Positions 46,001 to 54,430 of a DNA stretch of 64,000 bases are shown piece after piece. Position numbers and translations under genes: made by a program. How positions within the stretch are numbered: the stretch's first letter is position 1; every line of letters begins with the position of its first letter. The notes under the pieces are model-generated. The model did no database searches and was not told the origin of the DNA. It saw nothing but the letters and a program-made list of their open reading frames with translations. The stretch comes from Edaphobacter aggregans DSM 19364 (GTDB lineage Bacteria; Acidobacteriota; Terriglobia; Terriglobales; Acidobacteriaceae). The stretch spans positions 1 through 64,000 of the forward strand of contig NZ_JQKI01000001.1 in NCBI RefSeq assembly GCF_000745965.1, given 5' to 3'.

Positions 46001-47143
46001 TCACCTCGATGACACAGCTCCCGCCAGCCCCGTCCGCACCCGCTCCATCGTCGCAAGATAAAAGTGCAGATTGTGCACCGAGTTCAGCGTCAGCCCCAGC
46101 GGCTCGCCCGCAACAAACAAATGCCGCAGATACGCCCGCGTATACCGCGCACACACCATGCAGCCGCACGTCGCGTCGATCGGCCCCTGGTCCTCTGCGT
46201 ACTCCTTGCGCTTGATGTTCATGCGCACCGGAAGACCGTCCTCGCCGCGCGCAAACACCAGCCCATGACGCCCCGCGCGCGTCGGCAGCACGCAGTCCAT
46301 CATGTCCACGCCCATCTTCGCGTACTCCTCAATCTCATCCGGATAGCCTACGCCCATCACGTAGCGCGGCTTGTCTTTCGGTAGCCACTCCAGCGTGCGC
46401 GCAATCATCTCGCGCGTCACCTCACGCGGCTCACCCACCGCAAGCCCGCCGATCGCATAGCCCGGCAGATCCATCTCCACCAGGTGCTCCGCCGACTCCT
46501 TCCGCAGATCGACGTACATCCCGCCCTGCACGATGCCGAACAGGTTCTGCGTCGCGCCGTTCAACTCCGCATGCCATGGCACCTTTGTTTTGTTTGCTTC
46601 GAAGTGATCCTTCGACCGCTGCGCCCACGCGTGCGTCAGCCCCATGGATTCCTTGGTCCGCTCCCAGCTGGCCGGCGTCTCCACACACTCGTCGAAGACC
46701 ATCGCAATGTCCGCGCCCAGCGCAATCTGCACGTCGATCGAGTGCTCCGGCGAGAAGAAGTGTCGCGACCCATCCAGATGCGAGCGAAACTCCACGCCAT
46801 CCGGCGTGACTTTGCGCAGGCTGCTCAGGCTGAAGACCTGGAAGCCGCCCGAGTCCGTCAGGATCGGACGCTCCCAGCCCATGAAGCCATGCACGCCGCC
46901 CATCCGCGCAATCAGATCGTGCCCCGGCCGCAGATACAGGTGATACGTGTTCGCCAGAATGATCTCCGCGCCGCGCCCGCCTGGCCCCATCCGCTCCAGA
47001 ACACCCTGCTCGACCGTCTTAACGCTCGCAGCCGTTCCCACCGGCATAAACACCGGCGTCTCGACCACGCCATGCGGCAGCGCGAGCGAAGCCCTTCGGC
47101 CGCCGCCGCTCGCGGTCGCCTGAATGTCAAACGTCAAACCCAT
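46001..47143 (-). CDS. tgt: tRNA-guanine(34) transglycosylase (queuine synthesis)
   Basis: 380 aa. Exchanges guanine for preQ1 in tRNAs with GUN anticodons. The substrate block TDSGGFQVFSLSSLRK is near residue 94. The nucleophilic Asp lies in GVDMMDCVLPTRAGRHG. The zinc site is CGCMVCARYTRAYLRHLF plus the later His. Length is normal. It is monocistronic here and not next to yajC-secDF, its common partner in other bacteria. Confidence 0.97.
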   Translation of the reverse strand: MGLTFDIQATASGGGRRASLALPHGVVETPVFMPVGTAASVKTVEQGVLERMGPGGRGAEIILANTYHLYLRPGHDLIARMGGVHGFMGWERPILTDSGGFQVFSLSSLRKVTPDGVEFRSHLDGSRHFFSPEHSIDVQIALGADIAMVFDECVETPASWERTKESMGLTHAWAQRSKDHFEANKTKVPWHAELNGATQNLFGIVQGGMYVDLRKESAEHLVEMDLPGYAIGGLAVGEPREVTREMIARTLEWLPKDKPRYVMGVGYPDEIEEYAKMGVDMMDCVLPTRAGRHGLVFARGEDGLPVRMNIKRKEYAEDQGPIDATCGCMVCARYTRAYLRHLFVAGEPLGLTLNSVHNLHFYLATMERVRTGLAGAVSSR

Positions 47144-47230
47144 CCCTTCGATTGTATGGTCCCGCTCACGCTTTCTCGCGGCCGCGTATCGTAGCCCGCG
47201 CTCGCCACCGCCGCTGCAAGGGCCGCCACC

Positions 47231-47266
47231 AAAAAAAGGCGCCAGCCCTGGGGAGGAACTGGCGCC
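47231..47266 (-). terminator. Rho-independent terminator of the TonB-receptor gene
   Basis: Stem GGCGCCAG (47238-47245) / CTGGCGCC (47259-47266), with seven T on the minus strand (47231-47237). It is 21 bases after the receptor stop codon and is the clearest terminator in the window. Confidence 0.9.
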
Positions 47267-47287
47267 TAAGGATGTATTGACGTTGCT

Positions 47288-50200
47288 CTAGAACATCACC
47301 TTCAGGCCGAACTGAATAATGCGCGGCTGGAAGGTGCTCGAGATCACGCCGCCGGTGGTTGGCGTACCCGGATTCGTAACCGTCCCATTGGACCCATAGG
47401 TCAGCAGCGTTCCACCCAGACCGCTCGAAGGCAGGTACAGGTTCGTGTGATTGAAGATGTTGTAGAACTCCGTGCGGAACTCCACCTTCAGGCTTTCGAT
47501 CGGCGTGTTGAACTTCTTGTTCGCCGCAAGATCCGTCTGATAGAAAGCCGGATTGCGCCCCGGATTGCGCCGCGCGTTGCCGAACGGGCTCAGCAGCGCA
47601 CCCGAGGCGCTCCGCGTCGCCGGCAGTTGGAAGGCGTTCAGATTCACGTACTGGATGAAGCCGGTGTTCGCCTGCTTCACCGAGCGTCCCTGCGTAATCT
47701 TCTGCCCCGGCACGACATTCGGGCGATACTCATTCGCGCCGCGATACGTCGCTGCGATCTGCGGCGAGACTGCGGTGGCTGCGTTCGGCGTATACCCCAG
47801 GTTGAACGGCGTACCCGCTTGCATCGTATTGATGCCGCTGATCTGCCATCCTCCCAGCACGGCATCCACAACGCCGTTCGTGCTGTTCATGAACTTGCGC
47901 CCGCGACCGAAGGGAAGCTCGTAGACAAGGCTCGTAACGTTCGCGATCGGAAGGTTGTAGTCCGACTGCGAGTAGTCCGCCGCAAGGTTGTTCGCATCCT
48001 GCGGCGAAGGCGTGTTGCCCTCAAGCGATGCGCTCGCGTTGTCCATCGAGTGCGACCACGTGAACGAGTTCAGCAGCGTCAGCCCGCCCACCATGCGCTG
48101 TTCGTAACGAACCTGCAGCGCGTTGTAGTTCGAATAGAAGCTGTTGACCGCCGCCGTGATGTCACTCGGCCAGTTGCCATACGGCCGGGTGAACTTGCCG
48201 TTGGTGATGATCGACGGGTTCAGCTGGTTCGCGTTCAGGAAGCCCTCGAGCTTCAACCCATGATTGCCTACATAGGCCACATCGACGAGGATGTTCTTCG
48301 CCAGCTCGCGCTGCACGCTCACGAAGTAGCTCTCCACATAGCTGTCCCGCTTGTTCTTCGGAACGTACGTGATGTTGTCGGTCGCCGGATTGAACGCCGT
48401 CACCAGCCCCGAGGGATAGCCCTGCTCCGCCGTCGCAAAGCAGCTCGGAGTCGTTCCGCCGATCGGAATGATCTGCGCCGGCAGCGTCGAGCTGCAGTGA
48501 TTCGTCGTCGTGGGAGCGATCTGCGTCACGCTGGCAAACTGCGCCTGCGGAGCGTTGATCGCCAGAATGTTGCCCGAGCCCGCGCGCGTGTAGTGCACGT
48601 AGCTCGTGCCGAAGCCACCGCGGATTGAAGTCTTCGTGTCAGGAGAGTATGCGAAGCCAACCCTGGGTCCGAAGTCGTTCAGGTCCGGATTGACCAGCGT
48701 GTTGCCATACACTCCGCTACCGTGATAGGGCGTAATTCCATTGCCCGCCACCGCTCCCGGCGACAGCGTCAGCACCGTCTGCGTGGCCGGATCGAAGTTC
48801 GAGATGTAGTTGTGCTGCTCAGAGTAGGGCGAACCATACTCCCAGCGCATACCGAGGTTCAGCGTCAGCTTCGGGCTCACCTTCCAGTCGTCCTGCGCAT
48901 AAACGTTCTGCATCGTCTGCCGCAGATGCGCCACGAAGTAGTTCGCCAGCGAATACTGGTTCGTCGCGCCGAAGAGGAAGTCAGCCCAGTAGGTATCGGT
49001 CACCGCCGTCCCCACCGCGCTGTATCCTCCGCCGTAGTTGAACGATCCATAGAGCGGGTTGTTGTCGTTCACCGCCATCCAGATGTGCTCGTACTCGTAG
49101 CCGAACTTCAGCGAGTGGTTGCCCTTCACCCAGGTGAAGTTGACCTTCGGATCGAGCAGCGCGGGATTCTGCCACTGCGGATTGGTGGTCTGCCGACCGA
49201 ACCCGCTAAAACCGGTGATACCGATCGCAGGCAAGCCTCCCGACACGCTCGGAATGGTCGGCAGCCCGGGAATCGAGAACGATGAATCGCCGATCGAGAG
49301 CGTGTACTTGCCGGCCTTCGTGCGCGAGAGCCCAAGCCGCGCATCAATGATCTTGTTTGCTCCGATCAGGTGCGTGTAGCCCAACGCAATCTGCTGGTTC
49401 AGAACACGGATCGTGCCGTTCGTCTGCCCGTCCAGCGGCAGCGGAATGGTCGGGTTATTGACCGCGTTCTCCTTGCGGTCGCTGATGCGAAGGAACCACG
49501 AGCTGCTTGGGTTCTGCTGGTAGTCCAGCCGAAGGTCGCCCTTGTCCGAGTAGTCCGTGAACGGCGCCTGCACCGCATAGTCGTTCGACGCCAGCCCCGT
49601 CGCGGGCAGGCCTGCTACCGGAAGCCCCGGAATCTGCTTGAAGTACGAGACGATCTGCTGGGACAGCGGACTCATCGCCGCCGCCGGAATCGGCTTGCCC
49701 GCCGGATACACCGCGCCTGTCACCGGATTGCGCACCGGAACCACCAGGATGCCGTTCAGCTCGTTCTGCGTCGGCAGCGTCAGCACGCTCAGCGGCTTCA
49801 GCACCTGCCGAAATCCCTCGTAGTCCAGAAAGAAGAACAGCTTGTCATGAATGATCGGCCCGCCGAAGTTCACGCCGAACTGATTGCGGTTGAACGTCGA
49901 CTTCTTGAATGGAACCACGCTGCCAGTATTGCTCACGATGTTCGGTTTGAAGTATCCCGCCGCATTAAGGCTGGTGTTGCGGAGGAACTCGTATGCCGTT
50001 CCATGAAACTTGTTCGTTCCGTTTGCCGACGCCGTGTTGATCGTCGCGCCCGAAGACCTTCCATACTCCGCGCTCTCGTTGTTCGTCACCACGCTGAACT
50101 GCGCCACCGAGTCCGGAGGAACCGAGATGATCTGGTTATCGAATCCCTGGTTCGACTCGCCGTAGGCGTTGTTGTCCATGCCATCCAGCAGGAAGTTGTT

Positions 50201-50845
50201 GAACATGCTGCGCTGGCCGTTCACGTTGTACGCGCCCGCGCGCACCAGGCTCGAGATCGAGCTCGTCGTCGCCGCTGTCGGAGCCTGCCGCACGCCCGTC
50301 ACCAGCCCCATCAGGTCCGAGTAGTTGCGGCTCACCAGCGGCAACGCCGCCGACTGATACTGCGTCACCACCTGGCTGCGCTGGCTCGAATCCGTCTCCA
50401 CCTGCAGCGAGACGCCCGACACCTCAACCGTCGTGCTCGTCTCGCCCACACCCATCGTCAGGTCGATTCGTTGCCGCGCGCCGACCGACACCGTAATTTC
50501 ATGCGCCCGCGCCGGCGAAAAACCTTGCTTCGACACCTCGATGTCGTACTGCCCCACACGCAGCGCCGGAACCTCGTAGTCGCCGCTGTCGTTCGTCTGG
50601 CGCGTGCTCACGACGCCGGTCGCAATATTTGTGACTTTAACGGTTGCAGTAGAGATCACCGCGCCCGTGGCGTCGTGCACTGTACCCACAATGCTGCCAT
50701 TGTCATACTGAGCCAGGGCCCGCCCCGATGTCAGTGCCAGGCACACAAGTGTCGCCGTCAGTAAAAAGAGAAATTTGCGCATAGCAGTAACGCTAACGTC
50801 TCTCTGTGTACGCACCGTAACCAGACGATGAACAGAACGTTTCAT
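47288..50845 (-). CDS. Oar-like TonB-dependent receptor
   Basis: 1185 aa. AGGAG with 6-nt spacing favours the ATG at 50845, giving a long basic n-region before the signal helix (about 24-40, cleaved near ALAQ); a second ATG at 50782 lacks a ribosome site. After the signal comes a carboxypeptidase-regulatory-like beta domain (GSIVGTVHDATGAVIS), a plug with LVRAGAYNVNGQRSMFNNFL and a very long beta-barrel ending IQFGLKVMF. It is typical of acidobacterial receptors for polymers or siderophores. A glycerophosphodiesterase gene lies 39 bases upstream, hinting at phosphorylated ligand uptake. Confidence 0.94.
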   Translation of the reverse strand: MKRSVHRLVTVRTQRDVSVTAMRKFLFLLTATLVCLALTSGRALAQYDNGSIVGTVHDATGAVISTATVKVTNIATGVVSTRQTNDSGDYEVPALRVGQYDIEVSKQGFSPARAHEITVSVGARQRIDLTMGVGETSTTVEVSGVSLQVETDSSQRSQVVTQYQSAALPLVSRNYSDLMGLVTGVRQAPTAATTSSISSLVRAGAYNVNGQRSMFNNFLLDGMDNNAYGESNQGFDNQIISVPPDSVAQFSVVTNNESAEYGRSSGATINTASANGTNKFHGTAYEFLRNTSLNAAGYFKPNIVSNTGSVVPFKKSTFNRNQFGVNFGGPIIHDKLFFFLDYEGFRQVLKPLSVLTLPTQNELNGILVVPVRNPVTGAVYPAGKPIPAAAMSPLSQQIVSYFKQIPGLPVAGLPATGLASNDYAVQAPFTDYSDKGDLRLDYQQNPSSSWFLRISDRKENAVNNPTIPLPLDGQTNGTIRVLNQQIALGYTHLIGANKIIDARLGLSRTKAGKYTLSIGDSSFSIPGLPTIPSVSGGLPAIGITGFSGFGRQTTNPQWQNPALLDPKVNFTWVKGNHSLKFGYEYEHIWMAVNDNNPLYGSFNYGGGYSAVGTAVTDTYWADFLFGATNQYSLANYFVAHLRQTMQNVYAQDDWKVSPKLTLNLGMRWEYGSPYSEQHNYISNFDPATQTVLTLSPGAVAGNGITPYHGSGVYGNTLVNPDLNDFGPRVGFAYSPDTKTSIRGGFGTSYVHYTRAGSGNILAINAPQAQFASVTQIAPTTTNHCSSTLPAQIIPIGGTTPSCFATAEQGYPSGLVTAFNPATDNITYVPKNKRDSYVESYFVSVQRELAKNILVDVAYVGNHGLKLEGFLNANQLNPSIITNGKFTRPYGNWPSDITAAVNSFYSNYNALQVRYEQRMVGGLTLLNSFTWSHSMDNASASLEGNTPSPQDANNLAADYSQSDYNLPIANVTSLVYELPFGRGRKFMNSTNGVVDAVLGGWQISGINTMQAGTPFNLGYTPNAATAVSPQIAATYRGANEYRPNVVPGQKITQGRSVKQANTGFIQYVNLNAFQLPATRSASGALLSPFGNARRNPGRNPAFYQTDLAANKKFNTPIESLKVEFRTEFYNIFNHTNLYLPSSGLGGTLLTYGSNGTVTNPGTPTTGGVISSTFQPRIIQFGLKVMF

Positions 50846-50884
50846 CGGGCTCTCCTGTTGGATTTTTTTGGATTGGTCTATCCG

Positions 50885-52018
50885 CTACTTCACGCCCGCC
50901 GTCACCCGCAGCTGCTCCGGAACCAGCGGGCTCGACAGCAGCTTCGGGTCGCCCGTCAGGTAGTACGTCGGAATCCTCGGGTACTGCTCCTCCACCAGCA
51001 CCAGCGTCCTGAAGTCGAAGCTCTGCATCTCCGCCCTCGACTCCATCCCGTTCTTCACAATTGCCCCGCACAGCGCATTCACAAACGCCTGCGGCCCCAC
51101 CGTGTGGTTCTTGTGCGCCTCGTCCGTCGTGATGCCCTCGGGCATCAGCTTCGTCTCTAGGTTGAACCGCGCCCGCGCCGCATTCTCCGCGCGCTCCTTC
51201 GCGTGCGGATCGCTCTTCCCCGCGCCCGTCGTGTAGTACTCTACGTAGAACTTCACAAACTGGAACAGCTGCGCCGCGTACGTGGGAACATACGGGCTCA
51301 TCAGCGCCTCTTTCTTCGCGAACGCCACCGCCACCGGCGATAGCGCCAGATCGTTCTTCTGCTCCCCGCCGAAGTGCAGCCTGTCGCAAATAAATGACTT
51401 CTGCGCCTCCGTGCTGGAGATGTCCTTAATAAACACCCGGTTCTCCATCGTGTACGCCGCGCCATCCGCCCTGCGACAGCTCTCCGGATTCAGAAACTGG
51501 TCGTGCCATATCAGCGACACCCCATCCGTCGTCACGCCCGTGTCCGTCTCGAGCGTCGTCGACAGCTGGTCCAGCCCGCCCTCAAACGAAGGCAGCGTAT
51601 TCTCCGGCCTCAATCCCCGTCCGCCGCGATGTGCCGTCACATCGAACCCCGCAAGCCGCGCCCGCTCCTCCTCCGTCTTCGCCGCCGCGCGTTCCTCCTT
51701 CAGCACCGCCTGCAGCAGGTCCGGCCGATCCGTAATCAGCCCATCCACGCCCATACGAATCTGCGCGCGCATCTTCTCCGGTTCGTTCGTCGTCCACGGC
51801 ACCACCTTGAAGCCCTTCGCCTGCAACTCCTTCACAGGAACCGCGCCACTCAGCACCGTCGCATCCACCGGTGACAGCACCGGCACCACCGCACCATGCG
51901 CCTTCGCATGTTCGCCGGCCTTCTCCATCAGCTGCAAATAAGGATTCGCCACCTGCGCCTTCATCGCCACCGCCACACTCATCGAGAAGACTACGCCGCC
52001 CACAACTCTCTTTGTCAT
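50885..52018 (-). CDS. Secreted glycerophosphodiester phosphodiesterase, circularly permuted
   Basis: 377 aa from the ATG at 52018 (an in-frame GTG at 52036 adds six residues). Signal peptide to about residue 22. The segment that normally ends a GDPD barrel comes first: KVVPWTTNEPEKMRAQIRMG and VDGLITDRPDLL at about 71-102. The family's N-terminal signature then follows, TAHRGGRGLRPENTLPSFEGG (128-148), and the chain ends shortly after SFDFRTLVLVEEQYP and TYYLTGDP with no last beta-alpha unit. This is a circular permutation or a truncated tandem. Catalytic residues (HRG, RPENT) are intact. It lies 39 bases upstream of the TonB-receptor gene. Confidence 0.8.
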   Translation of the reverse strand: MTKRVVGGVVFSMSVAVAMKAQVANPYLQLMEKAGEHAKAHGAVVPVLSPVDATVLSGAVPVKELQAKGFKVVPWTTNEPEKMRAQIRMGVDGLITDRPDLLQAVLKEERAAAKTEEERARLAGFDVTAHRGGRGLRPENTLPSFEGGLDQLSTTLETDTGVTTDGVSLIWHDQFLNPESCRRADGAAYTMENRVFIKDISSTEAQKSFICDRLHFGGEQKNDLALSPVAVAFAKKEALMSPYVPTYAAQLFQFVKFYVEYYTTGAGKSDPHAKERAENAARARFNLETKLMPEGITTDEAHKNHTVGPQAFVNALCGAIVKNGMESRAEMQSFDFRTLVLVEEQYPRIPTYYLTGDPKLLSSPLVPEQLRVTAGVK

Positions 52019-52087
52019 AGACAGCCAGCGTCCCACACCAACGTTACGCTGGTGTAAGAAACACTCTCCGCTGAAAGTGCGCTTGAA

Positions 52088-53146
52088 TTAGAAGTGGTGC
52101 GAGATCCCCACAATCACCGTGTAATCCGCAAAGAACGCATCGCCTCTTTTCGTGCCGTTCTCGATCTCCGGAACGCTCGGCGGCCTGTCCCTGCGCAGGG
52201 CCCACGGCCCGTTCACCATCAGGGTCGTCCGCCGCACGTTCACCATCAGCCCCGGGTCGATCGAGATCACGCTGCCCGGCCGCCGGAACCCGTTGCTGTC
52301 CCCCAGCAGGTCGCGCACCGGAACGCCCTCGCCGCGCACCCCCAGGCTCAGAGCGACGCCGCGCACCTTCGGCAGTCCCTGCGAGACTCCCAGCCGATAC
52401 AGATACTGGTCCGTCACCGACATCACGCTCTGCCCCGGCTGCGACCGAAACGTCGGCACTCCATTCGTGTCCATCGGGTTGAACAGATACTGCGCCTGCC
52501 CATACAGATCGGCCCTGCGCCACATGGACTTGTACCCCTGCGCCCCAATCGTGAATCCCCACCCGCCATCGCCCGGCTGCATTGACTGATCCGCCGTCGC
52601 CTCGATCGTCTTGCCCCTGTACAGCGCCGACCCCCTCGCATTGTTGATCCCCACGGGAACCTTCACCATCGCGTTCACCGCCACGTTGCCGCCAAACTCC
52701 GTCGGCGGTCGGAAGATCCACCGCTGCGCGCCCAGCAAAATATCCCCCAGCCCGCTCACCTGAAACACCCCCGACGGCGGATACAGCTGATTGCGCGAGC
52801 CATCGAACACCGGCACATCCGCGATAAAGCTCCACTGCGGCGTAAACCTGTACTCCACCCCGATGTCGAAGATGTTCTGGTGATTCCTCGTCGCGTTCCT
52901 GCGATTGATCTCCTCGTCGCCGATAAAGTACTTGTTCGAGTTGTACACCCTGTACCCGATCTCCACCGTCAGGTTGTGAATCGACAACCCCCGCGTCGTC
53001 CCTCCATCCCACACCCGCACCAGCTCATCCATCGACCGCTGGTTCGAGTGCGCCGCCACGCAACCCTGCCCAAACCCTCGCGCCGCCGGCATCACCGCCA
53101 GCACCCCCAGAAAAACTCCCATCCATACTCTCGTTCTTGTTCTCAT
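52088..53146 (-). CDS. Outer-membrane protein, probable transporter barrel
   Basis: 352 aa. Starts at the ATG at 53146 (GAGG with 6-nt spacing), preferred over the GTG at 53158. A signal peptide ends near residue 26. The body is rich in alternating strands with Gly/Tyr/Trp (IGVEYRFTPQWSFIADVPVF, GGWGFTIGAQGYKSMWRRAD) and ends VIVGISHHF, a barrel-terminal Phe. Resembles the MetA-pathway/phenol-degradation outer-membrane channels. Substrate unknown. Confidence 0.72.
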   Translation of the reverse strand: MRTRTRVWMGVFLGVLAVMPAARGFGQGCVAAHSNQRSMDELVRVWDGGTTRGLSIHNLTVEIGYRVYNSNKYFIGDEEINRRNATRNHQNIFDIGVEYRFTPQWSFIADVPVFDGSRNQLYPPSGVFQVSGLGDILLGAQRWIFRPPTEFGGNVAVNAMVKVPVGINNARGSALYRGKTIEATADQSMQPGDGGWGFTIGAQGYKSMWRRADLYGQAQYLFNPMDTNGVPTFRSQPGQSVMSVTDQYLYRLGVSQGLPKVRGVALSLGVRGEGVPVRDLLGDSNGFRRPGSVISIDPGLMVNVRRTTLMVNGPWALRRDRPPSVPEIENGTKRGDAFFADYTVIVGISHHF

Positions 53147-53322
53147 GGTCGTCCTCACAGCAATGCCTCACACAAATTTGCTCGCGCGGAACAAAACTCA
53201 GCTCTTAGGAGCGCCACAACTCTACGTCGCCGCTCCAGACGTCGTCTTCCACCAAAAGGTGGAGATCCCCAACAATCAATGCCCGAAAGGAACGCGACCC
53301 CACCGCACACCAAAAAAGAAGA

Positions 53323-53339
53323 GCGCCCCAAAAGGGCGC
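53323..53339 (-). terminator. Terminator of the FkbM methyltransferase gene
   Basis: Stem GCGCCC / GGGCGC with a CAAAA loop. On the minus strand it is followed by TCTTCTTTTTTGG. It is about 120 bases after the gene stop at 53458. Confidence 0.7.
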
Positions 53340-53457
53340 CCCGGAGAGCAATACATCACGCCAACAACACTACTCACCCACAACTCCCCTGTCATGAGCC
53401 AATCGGCCCACCCCCGCCTACATCATTTGATGGAGTCCGCCCAGGACATCTCGTCCC

Positions 53458-54339
53458 TCAAGCCGTCGCCGTGCCTGGGATAAACCCGGCCAGCTCCGCC
53501 GGAATCACCAGCGCCTCCTCCGTATTCCCCGAAAGAAACCGCCTCAGAACATACTCCCCACGCGACGATGCCACCTCGAAGATAAGGTGGTCCGGGTACA
53601 GCAGATCCTTCACCATCGTCCCCTGCCGCGCTGCCGCGCCCGTGTACTGGTCCCGCTGAATCTCCACAAACATCGGTGGCCGGTCGCGCCATAGTGTCTC
53701 GCGCATTCCCGCCAACGCCTTCGTCTCGTAACCCTCAACGTCCATCTTCAGCACCGAGATTGGAGGCAGATTGTTCGCCCCGAAGAAATCATCGCCGCGC
53801 ACCACCGTCACCGGAAGAATCTCGCTCGACGCGTTGTCCGGAAGCGCATCCCCCAGCGTCCCCGTCCCCTGGTTCGCTCCTGTGGGCGGATGAAACGAGC
53901 CCGTCTCGTTAGCATCTCCCATCGCCACCGGAAAGATCGTCACATTGTCTACCGCCGCGTGCTTCAGCTTGCGCTTCATCTCGTCGCGCACCACCGAGAA
54001 CGGCTCAAACGAAAACACTCGATCCGCATGCGCCGACATAAACAGTGTGTGGTGACCGATGTTGGCCCCCACATCGAAGAAGTTCACCGGCCTGCCCTTC
54101 CTGTGCAGCCCCTCGGCGATCGCCGCCAGCAGCTTCAGCTCATGTCCCTGAAACGCCCCGTAGTAAAACACCGACCAGTCGATGAAGTTCGACATATTGC
54201 CCGTATAGGGCCTGCCGAAGAAGTCCACAGTAAACGCATACGGCTTCTGGCGGTCAGGATCTTCAAACGCTCGCAAAACCCGGTCACGGCCGCGAAGCCA
54301 ATGCTGGTGCCCTACAAACCGCAGAATCTCCCGCTTCAT
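53458..54339 (-). CDS. FkbM-family methyltransferase
   Basis: 293 aa. The S-adenosylmethionine site is in NFFDVGANIGHHTLFMS (about 86-102), and VFSFEPFSVVRDEM is the second motif; the family's conserved VLKMDVEGYETKAL follows. FkbM enzymes add O-methyl groups to sugars or polyketides. The substrate is not clear here; polysaccharide decoration is plausible. GGGGAAGCG precedes the ATG. Monocistronic with its own terminator. Confidence 0.9.
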   Translation of the reverse strand: MKREILRFVGHQHWLRGRDRVLRAFEDPDRQKPYAFTVDFFGRPYTGNMSNFIDWSVFYYGAFQGHELKLLAAIAEGLHRKGRPVNFFDVGANIGHHTLFMSAHADRVFSFEPFSVVRDEMKRKLKHAAVDNVTIFPVAMGDANETGSFHPPTGANQGTGTLGDALPDNASSEILPVTVVRGDDFFGANNLPPISVLKMDVEGYETKALAGMRETLWRDRPPMFVEIQRDQYTGAAARQGTMVKDLLYPDHLIFEVASSRGEYVLRRFLSGNTEEALVIPAELAGFIPGTATA

Positions 54340-54430
54340 CGCTTCCCCAAAATCAAGATCATCAATCCATGATGCCCCATGACGTCGATGACTGGATCAT
54401 ACGCGATGGCCCTCGAAGAACCTCGCGCGC

